Shown one piece after another: positions 1-4,921 of a stretch of 10,065 nucleotides of DNA (positions are counted from its first letter, which is position 1; each line of letters opens with the position of its first letter). The translations under genes and the position numbers were made by a program. This DNA is from Hellea sp. (GTDB lineage Bacteria > Pseudomonadota > Alphaproteobacteria > Caulobacterales > Maricaulaceae). The DNA lies in assembly GCA_020628635.1 (NCBI GenBank), contig JAHDEU010000043.1, positions 1 to 10,065 of the forward strand, written 5' to 3'. A model generated the notes under the pieces. The model did not search any database. It was not told the DNA's origin and was given only the letters and a program-made list of their open reading frames with translations.

Positions 1-34
1 ATCACGGTTGTAACCGGACCGCTATGCGAATGGA

Positions 35-53
35 CCCCGGGTCAAGCCCGGGG
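35..53. repeat. GC-rich intergenic hairpin repeat (CCCCGGG / CCCGGGG)
   Basis: CCCCGGG (35-41), a 5-base loop TCAAG, and CCCGGGG (47-53) form a perfect 7-bp stem. Palindromes of this type, with the core GGGTCAAGCCC, are familiar to me as scattered intergenic elements in alphaproteobacterial genomes. The 9-mer GACCCCGGG (33-41) recurs in reverse orientation at 182-190, next to a TTGACCCGAG stretch, which suggests a second, decayed copy. There is no T tract, so it is not a clear terminator. Confidence 0.5.
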
Positions 54-355
54 ACGATTGGTGAGGGATACGCGAAACCTCCCTTTGTCGCTCACCCCGT
101 GCCATGACACGAGGTCCAGCTGTCGGTTCGTGCCCAAGGGCAAACATTGCACAGGCCTTTGACCCGAGCATCGTGTCGTTACCCGGGGTCAGCGACGGGG
201 CGGGGTGGTCACACTCTCGCGGAGTTCGCTCCTTGCCGGCATGAGGCTGCGGCACGAAACCGGATCAACTCCGGCGAGCTTGCCTCTACCGCGCGCCCCT
301 ATTCCCCCCGCATCAATCGTCAGCCGGATGGCGACCCAACGCCACTAGCGTTGCC

Positions 356-380
356 GCGCGCGGCCCTGTAGCGCGCGGCC
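356..380. repeat. Direct repeat GCGCGCGGCC x2 before the phosphatase start
   Basis: GCGCGCGGCC occurs at 356-365 and again at 371-380, separated by CTGTA. The second copy ends one base before the ATG at 382. Each copy contains the self-complementary GCGCGC. The repeat sits where a ribosome binding site would be expected, and no purine-rich Shine-Dalgarno is visible there. It may be simple GC-rich slippage or a structured leader; the sequence alone does not decide. Confidence 0.45.
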
Positions 381-381
381 T

Positions 382-1200
382 ATGTCATTGATCCCCTTCG
401 AACAGCGCGTCCGGCCCTATCAGACCATCTATAATTTCCGCGATTTCGGGGGCTATGCCGCCGGGGAGGGACAACGCGTGGTGACCGACCGGTTGTTCCG
501 CTCCGCCCATCTCGCCAATCTGTCGGATGAGGAGCTCTCCGACATCGCGTCGCTCGGCATCGATCTGGTGGTGGATATGCGCCACGCGCCGGAGCGCGCC
601 AAGCAGCCGTCGAAATGGTCGCCCGACACGGTGCTGACCCTGCCCAAGGACCACGCGCGCGAGGCGGCCAAGGTCGCACCGCACGAAGCCTTCACGCGCG
701 AGGAGATGTATTCGGCCTCGGACGCGCGCCGCTACATGATGGGGAGCTATGTCGGCCGCCCCCACGATGCGGGGTTCGTGTCGATACACCGCGACACGCT
801 GATGGCGATGACGGAGGAGGGGGCGGAAGCAGGACGCGGTAGCGGGCCCAACGTGCTGGTTCACTGCGCGGCGGGCAAGGACCGCACGGGCACGATGTGC
901 GCGCTGGTGCTGGGCCTGCTGGGCGTCTCGGACGACGACATCATGGCCGACTACCTGCTGACGCGCGATGCCGTCGATATCGAGGCCATCCTCGCTCCGG
1001 CTGCGACAATGTTCTCAGCGCGCCACGGCCGGGACTATACGCCCGACATGCTGCGCCCCATGTTCGGGGTCGATCCCGACTATCTGGAAGCCAGCCTCGA
1101 TGCGATGGGACCGTTCGACGGCTACGCGCGCGACACGCTGGGGCTGTCGGACGAACGGCTGGAGCGCCTGCGGGCGCGTTACCGCGAGCCCGCTGCCTAG
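382..1200 (+). CDS. Protein-tyrosine phosphatase, HCxAGKDRTG (Y_phosphatase3-like) family
   Basis: This 272-residue protein looks like a cytoplasmic tyrosine (or possibly lipid) phosphatase of the bacterial Y_phosphatase3 / IphP-like type. The P-loop HCAAGKDRTG spans residues 161-170, with catalytic Cys162 and Arg168. The N-terminal NFRDFGG (18-24), RLFRSAHL (37-44) and VVDMR (63-67) are also typical of the family. The Lys-Asp inside the loop (GKDRTG) marks this bacterial group, some members of which also hydrolyse phosphoinositides. No signal peptide or membrane segment is seen. The ATG at 382 is the first start before the conserved NFRDFGG block, but it lacks a clear Shine-Dalgarno. The gene converges on the minus-strand pilus operon with only 8 bases between stop codons and no terminator between them. 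A role in pilus control is possible but rests on position only. The substrate is unknown. Confidence 0.88.
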   Translation: MSLIPFEQRVRPYQTIYNFRDFGGYAAGEGQRVVTDRLFRSAHLANLSDEELSDIASLGIDLVVDMRHAPERAKQPSKWSPDTVLTLPKDHAREAAKVAPHEAFTREEMYSASDARRYMMGSYVGRPHDAGFVSIHRDTLMAMTEEGAEAGRGSGPNVLVHCAAGKDRTGTMCALVLGLLGVSDDDIMADYLLTRDAVDIEAILAPAATMFSARHGRDYTPDMLRPMFGVDPDYLEASLDAMGPFDGYARDTLGLSDERLERLRARYREPAA

Positions 1201-1208
1201 TTGGTCTT

Positions 1209-1874
1209 CTATTTAGCGAAAGTCGTGCAGGTGACGCTGGTGTAGGAGCCGCTGCACGACGTCTTCATGTCCTCGCCCCCGATCTCGACGGTTGTCGAGC
1301 GTCGCGGCTTGAGCAGGAAGGTTTCCGCGAAATTGAGCTCGCTGGGCAGCCAGACCTGGCCGTTGTCCTGCCTCTTGCGCGCCGACAGGCCAATGGGTTT
1401 GTAGGGGTAGCGCACGCGCGCCACCACCACGCCGCTATCGGATGACAGCAGTTCGGAGCCGAGGTCTTGGACATCGAACGCTTGCAGGGCCGCTTCGCCG
1501 GACGGGTTGTAGATCGCCGTGCCGAGTTTCGTGATCTTGCCTGTGTCGTCCATGGAGAAGCTCTGCAGCTCGATCGTCATGTTTTGCGCATCGCTCACGC
1601 CTGCCACGCGCATTGTCGCAGACATGATGTCGGCGACCTGGGCCTCGTCCAGATTGGTCGCCTGTGTCGCCAGATCGCCCGCGACCGACGCGGAGTGGCT
1701 GACCTGGCGGTCCACCGACATGCCCACCGAAAGTTCGGCGAGCCCGAGGTAGAGGCCGATGATGAAAGGCGCGAGGAGGGCGAATTCGATCCCCGCATTG
1801 CCGCTTTCGCTGCACGCGAAGGAGGTTCTCGCCATTCTATTTTCGGGTCGTCTCGTCATCGTGTTCATCGTCAT
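1209..1874 (-). CDS. TadE/TadG-like pilus assembly pseudopilin (second of pair)
   Basis: A 221-residue protein with the TadE-type N terminus: SGNAGIEFALLAPF at about residues 24-37, inside a single hydrophobic segment (about 28-48). If the prepilin peptidase cuts after Gly25, Glu30 falls at the +5 position expected of a type IVb pilin-like substrate. The rest (about 50-221) would lie in the periplasm and contains no motif I recognise. The C-terminal tail carries two cysteines (Cys207 and Cys215, in the stretch starting MKTSC), which could form a disulfide. The start at 1874 has AGGA a few bases upstream; the in-frame ATG at 1868 is also possible. It lies 52 bases downstream of the other tadE-like gene on the same strand and probably shares its transcript. 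TadE-family proteins are minor pseudopilins needed for pilus assembly. Length fits TadE rather than the longer von Willebrand-domain TadG. Confidence 0.82.
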   Translation of the reverse strand: MTMNTMTRRPENRMARTSFACSESGNAGIEFALLAPFIIGLYLGLAELSVGMSVDRQVSHSASVAGDLATQATNLDEAQVADIMSATMRVAGVSDAQNMTIELQSFSMDDTGKITKLGTAIYNPSGEAALQAFDVQDLGSELLSSDSGVVVARVRYPYKPIGLSARKRQDNGQVWLPSELNFAETFLLKPRRSTTVEIGGEDMKTSCSGSYTSVTCTTFAK

Positions 1875-1926
1875 TCGTCCTGCAATCGGTGTTCGGTCGG
1901 CCGGGCGGCTGCGCGGAAGCGACCGG

Positions 1927-2553
1927 TTAATTCAGGCGGTCCATCACGGCCTGGCTGCAGGTCGTGGAGGTCGGGAAGGGCTCGTTGCGAAAGGCTGTCG
2001 ACGCGCTCATCACATGACGGCCGGACCCCTTGACTGTTTCCAGGCGGGTGATGCCGCCCGGCAGGATCAGCGGGTAGTAGAAGGTGGCGCGCACGATCAC
2101 GGGATCGCCCGCCGTGGTATTGGTCCAGTTGCCGTCAGCCACAGGCTGATCGGGGTTGTCGTTGTCGGGTTCCGGCGGTTCGGTGAATGTCACGGCCTGG
2201 AAGCTCGGGTCGCTTTCCACATCGACGCGGAGGTTTCGTTCGCAGCCCATCAGGTTGTTCATGCTCTTGCAGACCAGCTTCTTGAAGTCCTCGCCGCCCT
2301 TGCAGCCCTGCATCGCGCCCACACGCAGCAGACGGCCCGTATCCGTGACGGCATGGCTGAGCACGGAGGCGGTGAAGAAGATCAGGGCGAGTTCGAGGAT
2401 CGCGAAGATCAGCGCAAAGAAGGGAAGGGCCAACAGGGCGAATTCGACCGCCGACGCGCCGCTCTCCTCGCGCGAGAGCCGTCCCGCGACTTTGCGGACA
2501 TGCCGTTCCGCGCGGTCGCACTGGCGCGACCAGAAGGTTTCCGTCTTGCTCAT
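1927..2553 (-). CDS. TadE-like pilus assembly pseudopilin (first of pair)
   Basis: A 208-residue protein when started at the ATG at 2553. That start is preferred over the farther one at 2655 because GGAG lies 9 bases before it and because the upstream part is basic, featureless and overlaps a regulatory motif. Residues 30-60 carry the TadE signature ESGASAVEFALLALPF followed by a hydrophobic helix. Cleavage after Gly32 would put Glu37 at +5. The periplasmic part has four cysteines (84, 95, 104, 199) and an acidic, Pro/Asn-rich linker (about 125-140). TadE-type proteins are inner-membrane pseudopilins processed by the same peptidase as the Flp pilin and are needed for pilus formation. A TTAA-N7-TTAA box lies about 100 bases upstream, so the gene may have its own promoter in addition to readthrough from the gene before it. 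Confidence 0.87.
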   Translation of the reverse strand: MSKTETFWSRQCDRAERHVRKVAGRLSREESGASAVEFALLALPFFALIFAILELALIFFTASVLSHAVTDTGRLLRVGAMQGCKGGEDFKKLVCKSMNNLMGCERNLRVDVESDPSFQAVTFTEPPEPDNDNPDQPVADGNWTNTTAGDPVIVRATFYYPLILPGGITRLETVKGSGRHVMSASTAFRNEPFPTSTTCSQAVMDRLN

Positions 2554-2648
2554 CCCACAGCTCCGCAAATACCGGCGGATCTTGGAACGAACCTGCCTTG
2601 CGGCACGGGTCTGCCGCAAAGTCCTTAAGATCGGACTGCGGATCGCGA

Positions 2649-2663
2649 TTAACAAAGACTTAA
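2649..2663 (-). promoter_or_regulatory. CtrA-type box TTAA-N7-TTAA upstream of the tadE pair
   Basis: The plus strand reads TTAA (2649-2652), CAAAGAC, TTAA (2660-2663). This is an exact match to the CtrA consensus TTAA-N7-TTAA, which also fits when read on the minus strand. It is the only exact match I found in the window. It sits in the 174-base gap before the tadE-like gene starting at 2553, about 96-110 bases from the start codon, where a promoter could lie. CtrA binding itself is inferred; no experiment or genome-wide scan supports it here. Confidence 0.5.
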
Positions 2664-2691
2664 TGCCGGTCCTGTGGCGGCACGGCTGAAT

Positions 2692-2706
2692 CCAGGCGTC
2701 GCCTGG
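2692..2706 (-). terminator. Stem-loop after the CpaC-N-like gene
   Basis: CCAGGC (2692-2697), loop GTC, and GCCTGG (2701-2706) form a perfect 6-bp stem beginning 21 bases after the minus-strand stop codon of the gene ending at 2728. On the minus strand no T run follows, so it is a weak candidate for an intrinsic terminator. It could equally stabilise the 3' end of the transcript or be an intergenic hairpin repeat. Confidence 0.3.
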
Positions 2707-2727
2707 GTCCGGGTGGCGGCAATCGTG

Positions 2728-3297
2728 CTAGAAATTGCTCTGCGGGAATGCATCCGGACCTGGGGCGCCTCCGGGGCCGAAGCCCGGATTGCCGCCCGCG
2801 ATGGTGCCAAGCTCGTTGGGACCGGGGGCGTTGTCGATGACGGTGTTGTTGCCGGTCGGCTTGGCTTCGCCGCTATTGACGCCGATGAAAGCCGCATCGT
2901 CGCCCAGGATCGGCGAGGGCTGGCAGTAGGGTGCGCAGGAATAGCTGCGGCGCACGCCGCCATTGAAGACGCGCACGCCGTGGGTCGGCGTGACCGCCGT
3001 GACCTGGATGTCGGCATCCATCATGGTGCGGCCCGACCGGTCCAGCACGATCAGATTGGTTTCGCCGTAGCCGCGGCCGACCACGAACACGGTGTCCGGG
3101 CTCTGTATGCTGATGTCCGCGATGGCCGGGTTGCCGATCACGATGGAGCCCGCAGCCACGGGAAGGCGCACGATCTGCGTCTTGTTGAGGTCCACGCGGA
3201 AGATCTGGTCCGAAGCCTGCGCGGGCAGGGCACTGCCCAGCATGGCGGCCGTACCGATCAGGGCAGGAATGGATAGGCTTTGGACGATGCGGCGCAT
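2728..3297 (-). CDS. Exported pilus formation N-terminal-domain protein (CpaC-N-like, without secretin domain)
   Basis: A 189-residue exported protein. Residues 1-28 form a signal peptide ending ALPAQA. Residues 33-98 match the 'pilus formation protein N-terminal' domain that opens CpaC-type secretins: it shares the order DLNKTQIVRLP, GNPAIADISI and GYGETNLIVLD with the CpaC encoded at 5761 (STVIELP, SNPEIVEAVV, AAGQTNVYFY). No BON or secretin domain follows. Instead there is a pair of cysteines in SCAPYCQPSPILGDD (about 120-134) and a Gly/Pro/Asn-rich tail (150-189) that looks disordered. The ATG at 3297 is preferred because GGAG lies 6 bases before it; the ATG at 3309 would add four residues (MERH). 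It is the first gene of the minus-strand operon that continues into the tadE pair. It probably acts in the periplasm next to the secretin, but its exact role is unknown to me. Confidence 0.8.
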   Translation of the reverse strand: MRRIVQSLSIPALIGTAAMLGSALPAQASDQIFRVDLNKTQIVRLPVAAGSIVIGNPAIADISIQSPDTVFVVGRGYGETNLIVLDRSGRTMMDADIQVTAVTPTHGVRVFNGGVRRSYSCAPYCQPSPILGDDAAFIGVNSGEAKPTGNNTVIDNAPGPNELGTIAGGNPGFGPGGAPGPDAFPQSNF

Positions 3298-3321
3298 GTG
3301 TCGCTCCATGAGTTTTCGCCG

Positions 3322-3340
3322 CCTTGGTAGATGGCCAAGG
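3322..3340 (-). promoter_or_regulatory. Hairpin in the 5' leader of the CpaC-N-like gene
   Basis: CCTTGG (3322-3327) and CCAAGG (3335-3340) form a perfect 6-bp stem with a 7-base loop. It can be lengthened by one G-T and one C-G pair. It lies within the presumed leader, about 25 bases before the ATG at 3297, and could affect mRNA stability or translation. The function is inferred from position only. Confidence 0.35.
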
Positions 3341-3443
3341 TGAATGAAGCGTTTAGACGCGCACGGACCTGCACCCGACCTCTTTATATATAGGGGAGGG
3401 AAGGCCGGTCGACTGGGCGGCGAAACTTTATGTTTCATTCACC
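3339..3443. repeat. 10-bp inverted repeat flanking the minus-strand promoter region
   Basis: GGTGAATGAA (3339-3348) and TTCATTCACC (3434-3443) are perfect inverted copies 85 bases apart. They bracket the candidate minus-strand promoter between the divergent pilus operons. Such an arrangement would fit two binding sites for one regulator, perhaps with looping. No known regulator is recognised from the sequence. Confidence 0.4.
3383..3412 (-). promoter_or_regulatory. Candidate sigma-70-type promoter for the minus-strand pilus operon
   Basis: Read on the minus strand, TCGACC (complement of 3407-3412, four of six matches to TTGACA) precedes TATAAA (complement of 3383-3388) by 18 bases. The surrounding run TATATATAAAG is a striking AT-rich island in an otherwise GC-rich region. 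Transcription from here would give a leader of roughly 70-80 bases before the ATG at 3297. The -35 match is weak, so this is a candidate only. Confidence 0.4.
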
Positions 3444-3490
3444 GTGCTTCCAAACCCTGCATTAAATTGCGGTCACTAGAAGGGCCTCAA

Positions 3491-3540
3491 TCAGGAACAC
3501 CCGGATAGGGGGCCTGACCCTAGCGGAGAAATTCCTCTCC
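3491..3540 (+). promoter_or_regulatory. Inverted repeats in the upstream region / leader of pilin 1
   Basis: Two short dyads lie ahead of the pilin 1 ribosome binding site. TCAGG (3491-3495) pairs with CCTGA (3513-3517), with a possible inner CCC/GGG pairing. GGAGA (3525-3529) pairs with TCTCC (3536-3540) around a 6-base loop. If transcription starts upstream, they would be leader hairpins; otherwise they could be operator half-sites. A lone TTAA half-site occurs at 3462-3465. I could not fix a clear -35/-10 pair for pilin 1. Confidence 0.3.
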
Positions 3541-3568
3541 AATTGAAACGCATACGTGGGAGTTAGTT

Positions 3569-3769
3569 ATGCAAAACCTCTTTTCCAAATTCTCGAACGA
3601 CGAGTCCGGTGCAACCGCAATCGAGTACGGCCTCATCGCCGCTCTGATCGCTGTCGCCCTGATCGCCGGCGCAACGGCCGTTGGTGAGCGCGTGAACGAA
3701 AAGTTCGACGTCGTCGCCGGTGAGCTGAAAGACGCTCCGACTTCGTCCGCAAGCAACGGCATCACCTAA
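3569..3769 (+). CDS. pilA: Flp/Fap-type major pilin 1
   Basis: A 66-residue type IVb pilin precursor of the Flp family, the expected size. The short leader ends at Gly14. Prepilin peptidase would cut G14|A15 in DESGATAIEYGLIAAL, leaving a 52-residue mature pilin with Glu19 at +5 and Tyr20 at +6, both hallmarks of Flp pilins. Residues 15-37 form the hydrophobic helix that packs the fibre core. The tail (from about 38) is short, polar and ends in a Ser/Thr-rich stretch. A strong GGGAG lies 6 bases before the ATG, stronger than the site of the second pilin, and a terminator-like hairpin follows 43 bases after the stop. This arrangement fits a highly expressed short transcript. It is the likelier main pilin of the two. 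Confidence 0.95.
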   Translation: MQNLFSKFSNDESGATAIEYGLIAALIAVALIAGATAVGERVNEKFDVVAGELKDAPTSSASNGIT

Positions 3770-3812
3770 GATTGCTGTCACGGGAGCGCTCTGCTCTCGC
3801 GGAAAACGAATT

Positions 3813-3840
3813 GAGCGGGGCTTCGGCCCCGCTCTCCTCT
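3813..3840 (+). terminator. Terminator-like hairpin between the two pilin genes
   Basis: GAGCGGGGC (3813-3821) and GCCCCGCTC (3826-3834) form a perfect 9-bp GC-rich stem capped by a TTCG tetraloop, an unusually stable hairpin. The following TCCTCTTGT is only partly T-rich. It probably ends most pilin 1 transcripts while letting some polymerase through into pilin 2, whose ATG is 21 bases downstream, or it protects the 3' end of the pilin 1 mRNA. Confidence 0.65.
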
Positions 3841-3855
3841 TGTAAGTGGGGTGGT

Positions 3856-4050
3856 ATGTTTGCCAGTTTCAAAAATGATGAATCCGGCGCGACCGCCATC
3901 GAATACGGGTTGATTGCCGCACTCATTGCCGTCGGGCTCATAGGCGGGGCAACCGCTGTCGGGGAACGCGTCTTCGATACGTTCGACACGACCGCAGGCG
4001 TGATGAAAGACTCAACGCCGCAGACTTCGGCCAACGGGATATCCTCCTAA
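3856..4050 (+). CDS. Flp/Fap-type pilin 2 (tandem paralogue)
   Basis: A 64-residue Flp pilin precursor. The ATG at 3856 is chosen because it gives a leader of normal length (11 residues to Gly11) and follows a G-rich stretch (GTGGGGTGG). The longer frame from 3772 would run through the terminator hairpin and add an unsuitable leader. Cleavage G11|A12 gives a 53-residue mature pilin with Glu16 at +5 and Tyr17 at +6. The 20-residue block from Asn7 to Val26 is identical to pilin 1, whereas the tail differs (FDTFDTTAGVMKD against NEKFDVVAGELKD). Fourteen of the 20 codons in the identical block differ, so this is not a recent copy. It may be a minor, conditional or alternative pilin. A strong terminator follows its stop codon. 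Confidence 0.92.
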   Translation: MFASFKNDESGATAIEYGLIAALIAVGLIGGATAVGERVFDTFDTTAGVMKDSTPQTSANGISS

Positions 4051-4078
4051 GGCTGCAGTTACCGATACCGGAATTCAC

Positions 4079-4115
4079 AAAAGGCACGGCCCCAGCGCCG
4101 TGTCTTTTGCGTTTT
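4079..4115 (+). terminator. Intrinsic terminator after pilin 2
   Basis: AAAAGGCACGGC (4079-4090) and GCCGTGTCTTTT (4097-4108) form a 12-bp stem with one G-T pair and a 6-base loop CCCAGC. The right arm itself ends in TTTT, and GCGTTTTT follows. The A-rich left foot means it could also work on the opposite strand. It lies 28 bases after the pilin 2 stop. Confidence 0.75.
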
Positions 4116-4220
4116 TGCGCACAGAAATTCCGAACGCGTAGCCGGGAAAACTGCTGTCGCTGCCCAACACTCTTTTAACACGGTCTTGTTAAGCCAACGG
4201 CCCACCACGGAGACTCCGGC

Positions 4221-4724
4221 ATGATCCTCGGCCCCCTCGTCACCCTCGTCTTCATCGCACCCCTGCTGGCGGCCTGCTACACGGATTTTTCGGAGATGAA
4301 GATTCCCAACTGGGTCTCGGTCATCGTGCTGGTCGGCTTTGCCGCCGCGCTGCCCTTCACCTGGGGCGGGCTGGAGTGGTTTGGCGAGCACATGGCGGTC
4401 GGGGGCATCCTGTTCGCCGCCGGTTTCGCGCTCTGGATGCTGGGCGGCCTCGGCGCTGGTGACGTGAAGTTGATGAGCTCCGTCGGATTGTGGTTCGGTT
4501 TTGCCGAGTTGCCGCAATTCATTCTCTACACAACGTTGTTCGGCGCGGCACTCGGCATCTTCCTGCTGGTGGGCCGCGCCTATGTGCCGATCCGGCTGGA
4601 GGGCACGGCGCTTGTCAGCAAGATGTTCCAGGGCAAGACGCATATGCCCTACGGCCTGGCGATTGCAGCCGGCGCGCTGACGGTCTGGCCGACCTCGCAG
4701 ATCGCGCTCGCCATCACGGGATAG
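4221..4724 (+). CDS. cpaA: Prepilin peptidase CpaA (A24 / TadV family)
   Basis: A 167-residue polytopic inner-membrane aspartic peptidase that cleaves the leader of Flp pilins and pseudopilins. Both family signatures are present: TDFSEMKIPN (21-30) with catalytic Asp22, and GGLGAGDVKLM (75-85) with catalytic Asp81. A late MPYGLAIAAG (about 150-159) is also typical. Hydrophobic segments lie near 2-19, 32-46, 60-75, 95-117 and 150-166. The size is that of short TadV/CpaA enzymes, which lack the N-methyltransferase domain of PilD. The ATG at 4221 follows GGAG by 8 bases. It stands alone between terminators before (4079-4115) and after (4752-4784), so it is probably its own transcript. TTAA at 4175 and 4189 upstream resembles, but does not match, a CtrA box. 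Confidence 0.94.
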   Translation: MILGPLVTLVFIAPLLAACYTDFSEMKIPNWVSVIVLVGFAAALPFTWGGLEWFGEHMAVGGILFAAGFALWMLGGLGAGDVKLMSSVGLWFGFAELPQFILYTTLFGAALGIFLLVGRAYVPIRLEGTALVSKMFQGKTHMPYGLAIAAGALTVWPTSQIALAITG

Positions 4725-4751
4725 CGCCGCGTTCGTCCATGCAACACCAAG

Positions 4752-4784
4752 AGGCGTCGGCCCTGATGCGGCCGACGCCTTTTT
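4752..4784 (+). terminator. Strong intrinsic terminator after cpaA
   Basis: AGGCGTCGGCC (4752-4762) and GGCCGACGCCT (4770-4780) form a perfect 11-bp GC-rich stem around a 7-base loop, directly followed by TTTT (4781-4784). It lies 27 bases after the cpaA stop and separates cpaA from the cpaB operon. Confidence 0.88.
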
Positions 4785-4853
4785 ACTTCCTGTGATTGTT
4801 CCGGCTGTCCGCCGCGTCCTGGCCGCACATGGTTACCCGCCACGGCACCGTTG

Positions 4854-4868
4854 TTAACCATGCCTTAG
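4854..4868 (+). promoter_or_regulatory. Near-match CtrA-type box upstream of cpaB
   Basis: TTAA (4854-4857), CCATGCC, TTAG (4865-4868) matches TTAA-N7-TTAA with one mismatch, and it contains TTAACCAT, a frequent form of the first half-site. It lies 53-67 bases upstream of the cpaB start, after the terminator that isolates cpaA. That is where the promoter of the cpaBCDEF operon should be. Binding by CtrA is inferred. Confidence 0.45.
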
Positions 4869-4921
4869 AACCCTTGCCCCAAAGCCCAGTCTGTAGACGT
4901 GCGCTTTTCGAAAGTGGGGAC

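Larger units (their letters stand above)
1..381. other. Intergenic region with no convincing gene
   Basis: These 381 bases hold no reading frame that I can support. The short frames on either strand are rich in Arg, Pro and Gly, lack recognisable motifs and have no ribosome binding site. One plus-strand frame is open from base 1 to a stop near 171 and could in principle be the tail of a gene starting outside the window, but its translation shows nothing recognisable. The notable contents are a GC-rich hairpin repeat near 35-53, an inverted partial copy of it near 182-190, and a 10-base direct repeat directly before the next gene. Confidence 0.6.

Noticed and set aside
22..255. Short minus-strand frame in the left intergenic region
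   Set aside because: It spans the palindromic repeat and has no protein motif or start signal.
147..371. Short plus-strand frame in the left intergenic region
   Set aside because: No ribosome binding site, no recognisable motif, and an Arg/Pro-rich composition typical of noncoding GC-rich DNA; it also crosses the hairpin repeat remnant.
2554..2655. 34-residue N-terminal extension of the first TadE-like protein
   Set aside because: It overlaps the CtrA-type box, is basic and unconserved in appearance, and the inner ATG has a GGAG site at good spacing.
3772..3855. Longer N terminus for pilin 2 starting just after pilin 1
   Set aside because: It would translate the terminator hairpin and give a 39-residue leader, unlike Flp pilins; the ATG at 3856 gives a normal 11-residue leader.
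4175..4192. TTAA-N10-TTAA upstream of cpaA as a CtrA box
   Set aside because: The spacing is 10 rather than 7, so it does not fit the consensus; it may still be part of the cpaA promoter, but I cannot support a regulator.
4796..4921. TTG-initiated 42-residue extension of CpaB
   Set aside because: It would cover the near-CtrA box and put a polar stretch before the membrane segment; the ATG at 4922 fits the family.
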